From: Bacteroides ihuae
Lineage (GTDB): Bacteria > Bacteroidota > Bacteroidia > Bacteroidales > Bacteroidaceae
Length of the DNA stretch: 64,000 nt
Reading direction: 5' to 3'
NCBI RefSeq assembly: GCF_900104585.1
Contig: NZ_FNVX01000004.1
Location: 62,001 to 126,000 of the forward strand
Part shown: positions 18,233 through 28,696 of the stretch, one piece after another
Position numbering within the stretch: position 1 is the first letter of the stretch
How the letters are laid out: each line of letters opens with the position of its first letter
Notes under the pieces: generated by a model
Told to the model about the DNA's origin: nothing
What the model saw: only the letters and a program-made list of their open reading frames with translations
The model's database searches: none
Program-made: the position numbers and the translations under genes

Positions 18233-18708
18233 AATTCAATAAGTATATCATTACACAATTTCTCAAGAAATAGTGTATCTACTTCATCAAAGAAACTGAT
18301 TCTGTCACTATCTATATCTAAAACTCCCCAGACTTCGCCATTGTTCAATAGTGGAACAACTATTTCAGAACGAGAAAATGAACTACAAGCAATATGCCCC
18401 GGAAAAGCATCTACATCCGGTACTAATTGAGTGACAGCCTGTTGCCATGCTGCACCACAAACACCTTTACCCCACTTGATACGGGTACAAGCGACCGATC
18501 CTTGAAATGGACCTAAAACCAATTCTTCATGCTCTACAAGATAAAAACCTACCCAAAAGAAATCAAATGACTCCTTTAAAACAGCAGAAACATTTGCCAG
18601 ATTGGCCACCAGATTGCTTTCTCCTTTGATTAGAGATTGTATTTGTGGCAGCAAGGAGGTATATTGTTCTTCTTTGCTACCCGATATAAATATTAGTTCT
18701 TCAGCCAT
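18220..18708 (-). CDS. msrC: Free-methionine-(R)-sulfoxide reductase (GAF domain)
   Basis: This 162-residue single GAF-domain protein reduces free methionine-(R)-sulfoxide with a cysteine redox relay. The three family cysteines are present: Cys74 in ACTRIKWGKG, Cys84 in GVCGAAW and Cys108 in FPGHIACSS. The diagnostic VPDVDAFPGHIAC, SEIVVP and LDIDSDR blocks are also there. It is cytosolic. The downstream AraC gene starts inside its last codons, giving an oxidative-repair gene and a regulator in one unit next to an efflux operon. Confidence 0.92.
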   Translation of the reverse strand: MAEELIFISGSKEEQYTSLLPQIQSLIKGESNLVANLANVSAVLKESFDFFWVGFYLVEHEELVLGPFQGSVACTRIKWGKGVCGAAWQQAVTQLVPDVDAFPGHIACSSFSRSEIVVPLLNNGEVWGVLDIDSDRISFFDEVDTLFLEKLCNDILIELCPR

Positions 18709-18769
18709 TTGGATATATTACTAGTAATTATATAATTAATAAAAAAGACAGTGATTAAGACAGTCGATT

Positions 18770-20506
18770 TCAATGACTGAATAATAAGCGGGCATCTCTC
18801 TTTGCAGCCGGCGCAGTCCACTCTTCAGGAATAAATTTCCAATGTCCTAAGGATTGTGGACACAGAGTATCGTTCTTTTCTATGTACTTCATCATGTAAA
18901 ATCGGAGATCTTTATCTGTAGATGCAATTATTCTCTTCTTAAGTTCATCTTGAGGAATACCTGCTCCTTTTGTTAGCAGTTCTCCCCCTCCATTACCACG
19001 GTAAGAATTTATTGCCACCTTATACATACGATCCATCAGGAAAGGAGTTCCATTTGCCATGCTCACAATCGTTATTTTGTGGCCTTTAGGTTGAGTAACA
19101 TCTACAGTATAAACTATTCCGGCTGCAGAATCGAAATTGAAACTAAAGTTTTTAAAAGTAGTACGTTCTTCATTGGTAGAGAAATTATCATTTAACCAGA
19201 CCAAATGATCCCAAGGTGATTTCATTTGATTTGTCCACCAGTAATATGATTCTTCCAAATAATCTTTAATCTCTCTACCAGAAAGTCGCATAGTATAGAG
19301 CATATTTTCATATTTATAAAGATTAAACATGTCGCTTACATACACGTCTCCTTTCTTTATTTCAGCATCAAAAGAAAGTGGAGCTGTAAAAGATACATCA
19401 GCGCCAGAAATACTCAACTGCAATTGATGAACTAAATCAACAAATGAAGATGGTCCAACATAAGAAGGCCAAGAACTAACCGTTTTAGTAAAGTACCCCA
19501 ACCGCTTTGATACAAATTTTTGCACAGCATCGTATTGAGGTGCAAATTTCGTCATAAATTCTTGGCTCACTCCATACTTAGCTACTTCCGTAAGAGTTCC
19601 GCTTACACGCTTGCTCTTAACTTTCCCATTTATTAAGCTAAATACCATATCAACATCAGCCACCAACACTCCGTTATTAGCCGGATTGATAATCAGTACA
19701 GAGTCTCCTACCACATTCATCACTTTTTGGCAGTCGGGAATATGATCATGGCCAATCATCACAACGTCAAATCCAGGCACGTTACAGGCTACGCTTAATG
19801 AAGCATTTTCTCTGTATTTACCACCAAGCATCATTGCCTCTTGTCCAGAGTGAAAAAGGCCGATTACCACATCAGGTTTTTCCTTCTCACGAATAACCTT
19901 CATCCATTTACGAGCAGTCTCTTCCATGTCATCAAAACGCATTCCCGACCAAAGATTCTCTGATAGCCAAACCGGAATAGCCGAAGTAACCATTCCCAAA
20001 ACAACAATTTTAACTCCATCTCTCTTAAAGACTACATAAGGTTTCAGATAAGTATTACTATCGGATGTACGTATTATATTAGCACCCAAAATAGGAAAAT
20101 GACATTGGCTAATCCAGCGATCAAAAACTTTATGACCCGTCTCAACATCATGATTGCCCATATTACCGGCATTATAACCCATAAAATTCATTATCTCAGA
20201 ACAAACATGGGGAGAAACTGTATCAATAAAATTATAATAGTATGAAGAAGGTTGTCCCTGAAGTATGTCGCCGTTATCAAGTAAGATTAAATTATTTCTA
20301 TAAATTTTCCTTTCGCTCTGAACCATTGCATGAACACGAGATAGGCTACCAACCCATTCTTTCTGCTGAATAAAACTATAAGGAAAATAGTTACCGTGAA
20401 TATCACTTGTTTCCACAAATTTCAGTTTCACTTCTTTCTTTTGCGCATTTAAACTAAAGCAAAAAAATGAGACAGAAAGAGATAATAAATAATATTTTAA
20501 ATGCAT
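18770..20506 (-). CDS. Periplasmic 5'-nucleotidase / cyclic-nucleotide phosphodiesterase family protein
   Basis: This 578-residue exported protein (signal peptide ending FCFSLNAQ) has the UshA/CpdB plan. An N-terminal calcineurin-like metallophosphatase domain has all its metal motifs (SDIHGNYFP, LDNGDILQGQP, GNHDVE, GHDHIPD). A C-terminal 5'-nucleotidase domain follows, with a substrate-stacking-type region (MYKVAINSYRGNGGGELL). It would release nucleosides and phosphate from nucleotides or 2',3'-cyclic nucleotides in the periplasm. It starts only 6 bases after the stop of the sensor kinase upstream, so both form one operon. Confidence 0.9.
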   Translation of the reverse strand: MHLKYYLLSLSVSFFCFSLNAQKKEVKLKFVETSDIHGNYFPYSFIQQKEWVGSLSRVHAMVQSERKIYRNNLILLDNGDILQGQPSSYYYNFIDTVSPHVCSEIMNFMGYNAGNMGNHDVETGHKVFDRWISQCHFPILGANIIRTSDSNTYLKPYVVFKRDGVKIVVLGMVTSAIPVWLSENLWSGMRFDDMEETARKWMKVIREKEKPDVVIGLFHSGQEAMMLGGKYRENASLSVACNVPGFDVVMIGHDHIPDCQKVMNVVGDSVLIINPANNGVLVADVDMVFSLINGKVKSKRVSGTLTEVAKYGVSQEFMTKFAPQYDAVQKFVSKRLGYFTKTVSSWPSYVGPSSFVDLVHQLQLSISGADVSFTAPLSFDAEIKKGDVYVSDMFNLYKYENMLYTMRLSGREIKDYLEESYYWWTNQMKSPWDHLVWLNDNFSTNEERTTFKNFSFNFDSAAGIVYTVDVTQPKGHKITIVSMANGTPFLMDRMYKVAINSYRGNGGGELLTKGAGIPQDELKKRIIASTDKDLRFYMMKYIEKNDTLCPQSLGHWKFIPEEWTAPAAKRDARLLFSH

Positions 20507-20512
20507 ACTTTA

Positions 20513-22453
20513 TTAATTTTTAATTGGATGTGTAAATACAATGCGAGCTCCGTCATGATAACTTGTGTCTACCCAAATATCTCCTCCCCATTTAGCAACA
20601 ATGAGCTGGCATATTGAAAGTCCTAAACCGGCACCTTGAGAATATTCATTCAACTTTGTAAATCGCTCAAACACTTGCTGATGTTTATCTTGAGGTATTC
20701 CACACCCAGAGTCAGTGACGGAGAACTCCACGAAACTCTCATAAGCAATAAACTCCAATTTAATCACACCAGAATCAGTATATTTGTTAGCGTTAAAAAG
20801 TAAATTGAAAAGAATTTGTTGTAAACGGTTTACATCGGTTTTTAGCTCAAACGTTTCATGAGAAGAAGAAAATAAAAACTTATTGTTAGATTTCTTGGCA
20901 AAATCAAGAGAAGTTAAAATCTGACGGCACAGTAAAATAACATCGTTCTTTTCATATTCAAATTGGACTCTATCGCTCTCGAGCTTTGACACATCAAGAA
21001 TATCATTTATCAGCCTCAAAAGCATATCTGAATTGGTTTTAACAATGTCAATATAATTACGTTGTTCCTCTTCCGTATTTCCTCCTGAAACTAATACCTC
21101 CGAAAAACCGACTATTGCATTCAGAGGTGTTCTTATCTCGTGACTCATATTTGCCAGAAAAGCTGTTTTCAATCTATTTGATTCTTCAGCTTTATCCTTC
21201 GCTATGCGGAGTTCTCTTTCGGATATCTCGAGGTTGTCTTTCAATTTTTTTGTTCTAAAATAGAATAACAAAGAAATGAATAAGGCTAGTATCAAGAATA
21301 TCAGAAAAGCCGTAATTCCTAGCAAAAAATATTTGTATTGTTCATAAAAAGGAGTCGGTTTATTTACAAAATCATATTTCATTTCACCTAGAACAGACAA
21401 ATCAATGCCTCTTTTTTGAACGACCTCATAATCGAGCAATAGTTTGTTCTTTACAACCTCTACATGCAATGTCTTCGACCGAGGATTCTTTTGTATTTTT
21501 ATTATCTGACGAGCCAAATCTCTACCAAAAATATGATAATTTGGCATAATGCCACCTAGCGCCCAATAACCAAATCCTGTGACAGTTAAAGAAAAGGCAG
21601 GAGTTTTGGGGTTCGCATCCATCATAACATATGCCGCATTATGCACAAAATAACCTTCATTCATATCAACCTTCCAAGTACCTAACAAAATTGCAGTATT
21701 TGGAGGCAGTTTACGCAATTCCTCAACAATAGTATAAATAGTATGCGAACGACCATCGAGAAGAATCAGCTTCAAATCAGGAAATTTCTTCATTTCCTTT
21801 ATTACATGAGCTTGCAAAGATACGCCCCCATAGCTATTATCAGATATAAAGGCTATATTTCTGGTATTAGGATAGATTCTTTTTATAAGATTGATATTCC
21901 CAGGCACATCATATTCATACATAAATCCGGCCTTAACTTGATGCTTTAACGAATCAGAAAAAAAATCAACAGATTCCGGCATCCATTTTTGCAAAGAGAT
22001 AGGCTTATCTGGCAATAAGATGGCATTCTTACTAACCATACAGCAAATAACCGGTACATCGTTTATAAGAGAATCCTTTTGAGATAAGTAAGATGCCCAT
22101 GCTTCCTGTCCCAACAGAATCATGGCCTCTGGTTTCATTTTACCTGTATACTTCTGAAGAAGGCTCTTCATTTTTACTTTCCAGGACGCAAATTCCGAAA
22201 AACTTTTGCAATTAAGATTTTCAATAATCACATTTCGAGTTCCACCAAGTTTGTGATATTCGTCCATAAAATCAGAAATATTAGCCGAGGTAGGATGAGC
22301 ATCCGGATTATATGAACTGATAATCAGGATAGAATGACTTTTGTCCGCAGCAAAGACGCTTATCGAAGTGATAAGAAATAGCATAAGAAATAGAGAGAGT
22401 AAATTTAGCCTAAAATAGTTTGACACAATCGTAGGGGGTATTGACATTTTCAT
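20513..22453 (-). CDS. Sensor histidine kinase with ABC-substrate-binding-like periplasmic domain
   Basis: This 646-residue membrane kinase has an N-terminal membrane/signal segment and a periplasmic region at about 40-360 that looks like the ABC_sub_bind fold (ILIISSYNPDAHPTSANISDF, AILLGTWKVDMNEG). A transmembrane helix follows near 375-398 and a short coiled coil. The HisKA domain has SHEIRTPLNAIVGF (His438) and the HATPase domain has LLFNANKYTDSG, DSGCGIPQDK and GAGLGLSICQ. No receiver domain is fused and no response-regulator gene lies nearby, so its partner is elsewhere. Co-transcription with a nucleotidase suggests sensing of a nucleotide-derived or other small ligand. Confidence 0.9.
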   Translation of the reverse strand: MKMSIPPTIVSNYFRLNLLSLFLMLFLITSISVFAADKSHSILIISSYNPDAHPTSANISDFMDEYHKLGGTRNVIIENLNCKSFSEFASWKVKMKSLLQKYTGKMKPEAMILLGQEAWASYLSQKDSLINDVPVICCMVSKNAILLPDKPISLQKWMPESVDFFSDSLKHQVKAGFMYEYDVPGNINLIKRIYPNTRNIAFISDNSYGGVSLQAHVIKEMKKFPDLKLILLDGRSHTIYTIVEELRKLPPNTAILLGTWKVDMNEGYFVHNAAYVMMDANPKTPAFSLTVTGFGYWALGGIMPNYHIFGRDLARQIIKIQKNPRSKTLHVEVVKNKLLLDYEVVQKRGIDLSVLGEMKYDFVNKPTPFYEQYKYFLLGITAFLIFLILALFISLLFYFRTKKLKDNLEISERELRIAKDKAEESNRLKTAFLANMSHEIRTPLNAIVGFSEVLVSGGNTEEEQRNYIDIVKTNSDMLLRLINDILDVSKLESDRVQFEYEKNDVILLCRQILTSLDFAKKSNNKFLFSSSHETFELKTDVNRLQQILFNLLFNANKYTDSGVIKLEFIAYESFVEFSVTDSGCGIPQDKHQQVFERFTKLNEYSQGAGLGLSICQLIVAKWGGDIWVDTSYHDGARIVFTHPIKN

Positions 22454-22466
22454 TCTATCTGAGGTG

Positions 22467-22474
22467 CAAATATA
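22467..22474 (-). promoter_or_regulatory. -7 box for the kinase/nucleotidase operon
   Basis: CAAATATA reads TATATTTG on the minus strand, a full match to TAnnTTTG. It sits 14 bases upstream of the kinase start, so the leader would be very short, or the second Met (22447) is used. Confidence 0.4.
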
Positions 22475-22508
22475 ACATAAAGTTGCAGTTTATAAAAGAT
22501 TAAATGAA

Positions 22509-22516
22509 TACATTTG
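22509..22516 (+). promoter_or_regulatory. -7 box for tex
   Basis: TACATTTG matches TAnnTTTG and lies 28 bases before the tex ATG. A TTG at 22483-22485 gives a possible -33 element with a 23-base spacer. Confidence 0.45.
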
Positions 22517-22543
22517 CAAATTAATATCACAAAAAATTAAAAA

Positions 22544-24679
22544 ATGGAACTATTTATCAACATGATATCTTCTACTTTGAACATATCGGAAAGACAAATC
22601 AAAAGCACGCTAACTTTACTTAAAGAAGGAGCAACAATTCCGTTTATTAGCAGATATAGAAAAGAAGCAACTGGAGGACTAGACGAAGTCCAAATAGAAA
22701 ACATACAAGAACGATACGAGAAACTTAGTGAACTAAACAAGCGTAAAGAAACCATTATAAGTACAATCAACGAGCAAGAAAAATTAACTCCTGAACTACA
22801 AAAACGCATCATTGAAACATGGGACTCTATTGTATTGGAGGATATCTATTTACCTTACAAGCCGAAAAGAAAAACCAAAGCTGAAATGGCTCGTCAAAAA
22901 GGATTGGAACCATTGGCAATGCTACTGCTAATGCAACGAGAAAACGACATAATGGGCAAAGCTAAATCTTTTGTAACAAATGAAGTAAGAGATACCGATG
23001 AAGCGATAAGAGGTGCACAAGACATCATTGCCGAGATAGTGAACGAAGATGAACGTGCCCGCAATCAAATCAGAAATAAATTCAACCGTCAAGCTGTTGT
23101 CTCGGCTAAAGTAATAAAAGGCAAAGAAGAAGAAGCAAGTAAGTATCGTGATTATTTTGATTTTTCAGAGCCTTTAAATCGTTGTTCATCACACAGATTA
23201 TTGGCCATTCGCAGAGGTGAGGCAGAAGGATTACTCAAAATATCCATCACCCCAGATGATGAAGAATGCATGGAACAGTTAAAAAGGATATTTATACATA
23301 GCAACAATGAATGTGGAAGATATGTAGCAGAAGCTATCAAGGATGCTTACAAAAGATTATTGAAGCCATCTATTGAAACTGAATTTGGAAACATGAGCAA
23401 AGAAAAAGCCGACAAAGAAGCTATACGTGTATTTGCCGAGAATCTTCGCCAGCTACTTTTGGCGGCTCCACTGGGGCAAAAAAGGGTGTTAGGCATTGAT
23501 CCCGGTTTCCGCACAGGATGCAAAGTGGTTTGTCTTGATGAACAGGGAAACCTATTGCACAACGAGAATATATACCCACATCCCCCAGTAGATAAACAAG
23601 CAGAAGCTGCTTCCAAATTAAGAAAAATGATAGAGGCATATAATATAGAGGCTATAGCCATTGGCAATGGAACAGCGAGTCGGGAAACAGAATATTTTAT
23701 TACGAAACAACAATTTGATCGACCAGTGAGAGTCTTTGTAGTGAGCGAACAAGGAGCATCTATTTATTCAGCATCAAAAATAGCTAGAGATGAATTCCCC
23801 GACTACGATGTCACTGTGCGAGGATCTGTTTCCATCGCTCGCCGTCTGATGGATCCATTGGCTGAACTAGTGAAAATTGATGCTAAGTCAATAGGCGTGG
23901 GTCAATATCAACACGATGTAGATCAGTTAAAACTAAAAAAGTCTCTTGATCAGACTGTAGAAAATTGTGTGAATCTTGTAGGAGTAAATCTGAATACGGC
24001 CAGTAGCCATTTGCTAACATATGTGTCGGGATTGGGCCCTCAATTGGCACAGAATATCGTAAATTACCGATCAGAAAACGGTGCTTTCCACCTACGTAAG
24101 GAATTAATGAACGTCCCACGAATGGGTGTTAAAGCGTTTGAGCAATGTGCGGGTTTTCTGCGTATTCCACAAGCTAGTAACCCGTTAGACAATACGGCTG
24201 TTCACCCTGAGAGCTATTGCATCGTTGAGAAAATGGCAAAAGATCTAAAATGCACTGTATCGGAACTGATCACGAACAAAGAATTAAGACTGCAAATTAA
24301 TCTGGAACAATATATCACCTCCTCAGTGGGATTACCTACACTGCATGATATTATGCAAGAGCTAGACAAGCCGGGAAGAGACCCGCGACAAACCATACGC
24401 GTTTTTGAGTTCGACAAGAATGTACGTAACATTAATGATTTATCTGAAGGAATAGTACTTCCGGGTATCGTAGGCAACATCACAAATTTTGGTGCTTTTG
24501 TCGATATAGGAATTAAAGAGAATGGATTGGTACATCTGTCTCAATTAGCCGAGAAGTATATTACGGATCCTACAGAAATAGTCTCTATCCATCAACATGT
24601 AATGGTAAAAGTGCTTAGTGTAGATATGGAAAGAAAGCGTATACAACTAACGATGATTGGAGTAGAACAAAATAAATAA
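22544..24679 (+). CDS. tex: Tex-like S1 RNA-binding transcription accessory protein
   Basis: This 711-residue cytosolic protein has the complete Tex order: an N-terminal helical region (GATIPFISRYRKEATGGLDE), the YqgF RNase H-like domain (RVLGIDPGFRTGCKVVCLD), helix-hairpin-helix units (LTYVSGLGPQLAQNIVNYR, MGVKAFEQCAGFLRI) and a C-terminal S1 domain (PGIVGNITNFGAFVDIGIKENGLVHLS). Tex proteins bind nucleic acid and affect transcription; the precise role in Bacteroides is not settled. It is a single-gene unit with its own promoter. Confidence 0.94.
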   Translation: MELFINMISSTLNISERQIKSTLTLLKEGATIPFISRYRKEATGGLDEVQIENIQERYEKLSELNKRKETIISTINEQEKLTPELQKRIIETWDSIVLEDIYLPYKPKRKTKAEMARQKGLEPLAMLLLMQRENDIMGKAKSFVTNEVRDTDEAIRGAQDIIAEIVNEDERARNQIRNKFNRQAVVSAKVIKGKEEEASKYRDYFDFSEPLNRCSSHRLLAIRRGEAEGLLKISITPDDEECMEQLKRIFIHSNNECGRYVAEAIKDAYKRLLKPSIETEFGNMSKEKADKEAIRVFAENLRQLLLAAPLGQKRVLGIDPGFRTGCKVVCLDEQGNLLHNENIYPHPPVDKQAEAASKLRKMIEAYNIEAIAIGNGTASRETEYFITKQQFDRPVRVFVVSEQGASIYSASKIARDEFPDYDVTVRGSVSIARRLMDPLAELVKIDAKSIGVGQYQHDVDQLKLKKSLDQTVENCVNLVGVNLNTASSHLLTYVSGLGPQLAQNIVNYRSENGAFHLRKELMNVPRMGVKAFEQCAGFLRIPQASNPLDNTAVHPESYCIVEKMAKDLKCTVSELITNKELRLQINLEQYITSSVGLPTLHDIMQELDKPGRDPRQTIRVFEFDKNVRNINDLSEGIVLPGIVGNITNFGAFVDIGIKENGLVHLSQLAEKYITDPTEIVSIHQHVMVKVLSVDMERKRIQLTMIGVEQNK

Positions 24680-24720
24680 AAAGATAAAAGAAAGTCCTTC
24701 AGCTAATTTCAGATAAGGGC

Positions 24721-25599
24721 TTAAACTTTGGAGTTCTCTACACACTCGCTTTCTTGGGCACTCCTTTTCTCAAACCAATAAATGATAGCCCCTGTAGTGG
24801 CTATCAGCAATACAGTGCAGATAATGGATCCTTCAAAGCCGAAATCTCCACCGTTAATGATATTCTTTTCGGGTAAACGCAGAGTGAGTATTGAAGGAAA
24901 GAGTTTGGCACCACTCACTTCGTAGCCAAGCACTGGACCCTGTAACCAATTCCAAAAGATATGCAAGGTAATAGGAAACCAGAGATTTCGGGTATAAAGG
25001 AAGGCTGCTCCTAACATCAATCCAGCTAAAAAAATGTTGAATATTGGAAGAAAAGATATATTAGGATTAAACAAATGCATCAACGCAAAAACAAAAGAAG
25101 AAACGCACAAAGCCATAAATTTATTCATGCACGACATTAGGTGTGAAAGTATGTAACCGCGTATCATTACTTCTTCCATTAGTGCAGCTACGATAAAAAC
25201 ACAAAAGCTACCCAAGAGTATTCCTCCATCAAAATGAATGTTCGTAACCTCTACAACGCCCAAGAGCAGGGAAATTCCAAATCCAACAAGATAAAGCAAC
25301 AAGGCTAAATTAACCCCAAGAAGAAAGTCGCGTCCTCGACCTCTCAGTCCAAATCCTAAATCAGATAGTGGGCGACGATCAAGGTATAGAATAAATAGAA
25401 CAGCTGGAATGAAAGCACCTAGAAACATAGCAAAGCTTGATAAAAATTGCTGTAACATGTCAAACTGCCCCGTGAACGTCCTAAAAGCCAAAGAAACGAA
25501 TACTAAAAATACACTCATTAAAAGAATCGAAGCAAGAGTATATAACAATACATTAGCCCATACAGGAAACATTGGACGGACTAAAGTTTTATTTTCCAT
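24721..25599 (-). CDS. CPBP-family intramembrane metalloprotease
   Basis: A membrane protein of about 292 residues with roughly eight hydrophobic segments. It carries the Abi/CPBP protease motifs: MEEVMIRGYIL (EExxxR, metal and catalytic residues), a following FALMHLFNPN histidine motif and LHIFWNW near the end. The ATG at 25599 (MENKTLVRP) is chosen because the frame's more distal ATG at 25659 lies upstream of a good minus-strand -7 box at 25629-25636. CPBP proteases cleave membrane substrates or process peptides; the substrate here is unknown. Confidence 0.88.
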   Translation of the reverse strand: MENKTLVRPMFPVWANVLLYTLASILLMSVFLVFVSLAFRTFTGQFDMLQQFLSSFAMFLGAFIPAVLFILYLDRRPLSDLGFGLRGRGRDFLLGVNLALLLYLVGFGISLLLGVVEVTNIHFDGGILLGSFCVFIVAALMEEVMIRGYILSHLMSCMNKFMALCVSSFVFALMHLFNPNISFLPIFNIFLAGLMLGAAFLYTRNLWFPITLHIFWNWLQGPVLGYEVSGAKLFPSILTLRLPEKNIINGGDFGFEGSIICTVLLIATTGAIIYWFEKRSAQESECVENSKV

Positions 25600-25628
25600 A
25601 ATTGCATAATAATTTGTTAATCTAACAG

Positions 25629-25636
25629 CAAAAATA
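25629..25636 (-). promoter_or_regulatory. -7 box for the CPBP protease gene
   Basis: CAAAAATA reads TATTTTTG on the minus strand (TAnnTTTG). It lies 30 bases upstream of the ATG at 25599 and downstream of the alternative ATG at 25659, which supports the shorter start. Confidence 0.45.
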
Positions 25637-25679
25637 GCTATAAAAAACAAAAAGCTCATATCTTACTGAAGTATATCAC

Positions 25680-25687
25680 TATATTTG
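25680..25687 (+). promoter_or_regulatory. -7 box for the LRR protein gene
   Basis: TATATTTG matches TAnnTTTG and lies 22 bases before the ATG at 25709. Confidence 0.45.
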
Positions 25688-25708
25688 TCTAAACATTCAT
25701 TTTAAACC

Positions 25709-26749
25709 ATGAAAATAAAACATTTGTTCGCCATCATGGCTCTCACTGCAAACATTGCAGGAATCACCGCCCAAGTAAATAAAACTTTTTTTGTGCCTAA
25801 ACCAGGAACGATGATCTCTCAGCTAAGTGAAGAGGAGGCACGTAACGTAACGCACCTTACGCTTACCGGGAAAATCAATGCAATAGATTTTAAACATCTA
25901 CGAGATGAATTTGATCAGCTTCAGGTACTAGACATTTCCAATGCCCAAATTAAAATGTATGTAGGTAAAAAGGGTACTTATTCCGACAAATTCTATGTAT
26001 ACCCTCCCAATTGCATTCCAGCTTACGCATTTTGCAAATTAGAAAAGGGTACTTATAAGGGTAAACAGACTCTGATTAAAGTAATACTATCGGAAAAAAT
26101 ACGAAACATAGAAGACGCAGCTTTTAAAGGATGCGAAAATTTACGCATCTGCCAAATAAAAAAGAAAACACCGCCCAACCTCTTACCTGAAGGTTTGGCT
26201 GATAGCATTACCGCTATATTTATTCCACTAGGCAGCAGCGATGAGTACCGAATGAAAAATAGATGGGAGAAGTTTGCCTTTATAGAAGGAGATCCTTTGG
26301 CTACAAACGTACAGATTGGATTGATGGGAAGTCTTGAGAATGAAATCATTAAAGCTGGCCTACAGCCTAAAAATATTAATTTTCTAACGATTGAAGGGAA
26401 AATGGATAATGCAGATTTTAAATTAATATGCGACTATATGCCCAATCTGGTATCCATTGATTTAACAAGAACAAATGCGATTAATATTCCAGAATTCACC
26501 TTTTCGCAAAAGAAATATTTACTAAAGATTAAGCTGCCTCATGAATTAAAGACCATCGGCCAACGCGCATTTAGCAACTGTGGGAGACTTTGCGGTACAA
26601 TTGAACTTCCCAGTAGCGTAACAGCCATTGAATATGGTGCATTCATGGGATGTAACAATCTTCGCCATATTGTGGCTACTGGCAATAGAATAACAACATT
26701 GGGTGATAATCTATTTGGCGATGAGAACAGTAAACTAATTTATAAATAA
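25709..26749 (+). CDS. Exported BspA-type leucine-rich-repeat protein
   Basis: This 346-residue protein has a signal peptide (ending ANIAGITAQ) and two sets of LRR_5/BspA-like repeats. Examples are VTHLTLTGKINAIDFKHLRD, LIKVILSEKIRNIEDAAFKGCENL, LLKIKLPHELKTIGQRAFSNCGRL and ELPSSVTAIEYGAFMGCNNL. The first and second halves look like an internal duplication, each opening with an LTI.GK.DN.DFK-type strand. No lipobox or sorting domain is visible. Such repeats form binding surfaces, but the partner is unknown. It is a single-gene unit ending at a long bidirectional hairpin. Confidence 0.85.
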   Translation: MKIKHLFAIMALTANIAGITAQVNKTFFVPKPGTMISQLSEEEARNVTHLTLTGKINAIDFKHLRDEFDQLQVLDISNAQIKMYVGKKGTYSDKFYVYPPNCIPAYAFCKLEKGTYKGKQTLIKVILSEKIRNIEDAAFKGCENLRICQIKKKTPPNLLPEGLADSITAIFIPLGSSDEYRMKNRWEKFAFIEGDPLATNVQIGLMGSLENEIIKAGLQPKNINFLTIEGKMDNADFKLICDYMPNLVSIDLTRTNAINIPEFTFSQKKYLLKIKLPHELKTIGQRAFSNCGRLCGTIELPSSVTAIEYGAFMGCNNLRHIVATGNRITTLGDNLFGDENSKLIYK

Positions 26750-26778
26750 AGAATTCTTCCTCTCAATAATAAAATACG

Positions 26779-26843
26779 TAGATAAAAAATTACCTCGTTA
26801 TAATATCCAAAAGATTATTTATAACGAGGTAATTTTTTATCTA
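26779..26843. terminator. Bidirectional terminator, 25-bp perfect stem
   Basis: The arms at 26779-26803 and 26819-26843 are exact complements around a 15-base loop. The stem has TTACCTCGTTATAA as its core and A/T tracts at the base, giving a T-run on either strand. It lies between the convergent LRR and ABC-F genes and can end both. Confidence 0.8.
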
Positions 26844-26855
26844 TAATTTCGGCAA

Positions 26856-28490
<1,635 letters not shown>

Positions 28491-28503
28491 TTAATTTTCA
28501 GTG

Positions 28504-28511
28504 CAAAGGTA
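28504..28511 (-). promoter_or_regulatory. -7 box (with -33) for the ABC-F gene
   Basis: CAAAGGTA reads TACCTTTG on the minus strand (TAnnTTTG). A CAAA at 28535-28538 reads TTTG and gives a -33 element with a 23-base spacer. It lies 29 bases upstream of the start at 28475. Confidence 0.5.
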
Positions 28512-28567
28512 GACATTTTTAATGAATAATGCGACAAACGGGATGTGTCAATCTGGCATAAATACAC

Positions 28568-28575
28568 TACCTTTG
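28568..28575 (+). promoter_or_regulatory. -7 box for grpE-dnaJ
   Basis: TACCTTTG matches TAnnTTTG. It lies 121 bases before the grpE ATG, leaving a leader of about 115 bases in which no clear structure was identified. Confidence 0.4.
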
Positions 28576-28696
28576 CCGTCCGTTATGGCAAGAGATAGAA
28601 ACTGGCAAAGTTTTTGCTGTAAAACTGATGGATTATAGATGATTCATAATTGTTAGAGAAAGAGATTTGCATAACCAGAAAAATAATAATAAAGAT

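Noticed and set aside
25600..25659. Longer start of the CPBP protease gene
   Set aside because: A good minus-strand -7 box at 25629-25636 lies inside this extension, so translation from 25659 is unlikely.
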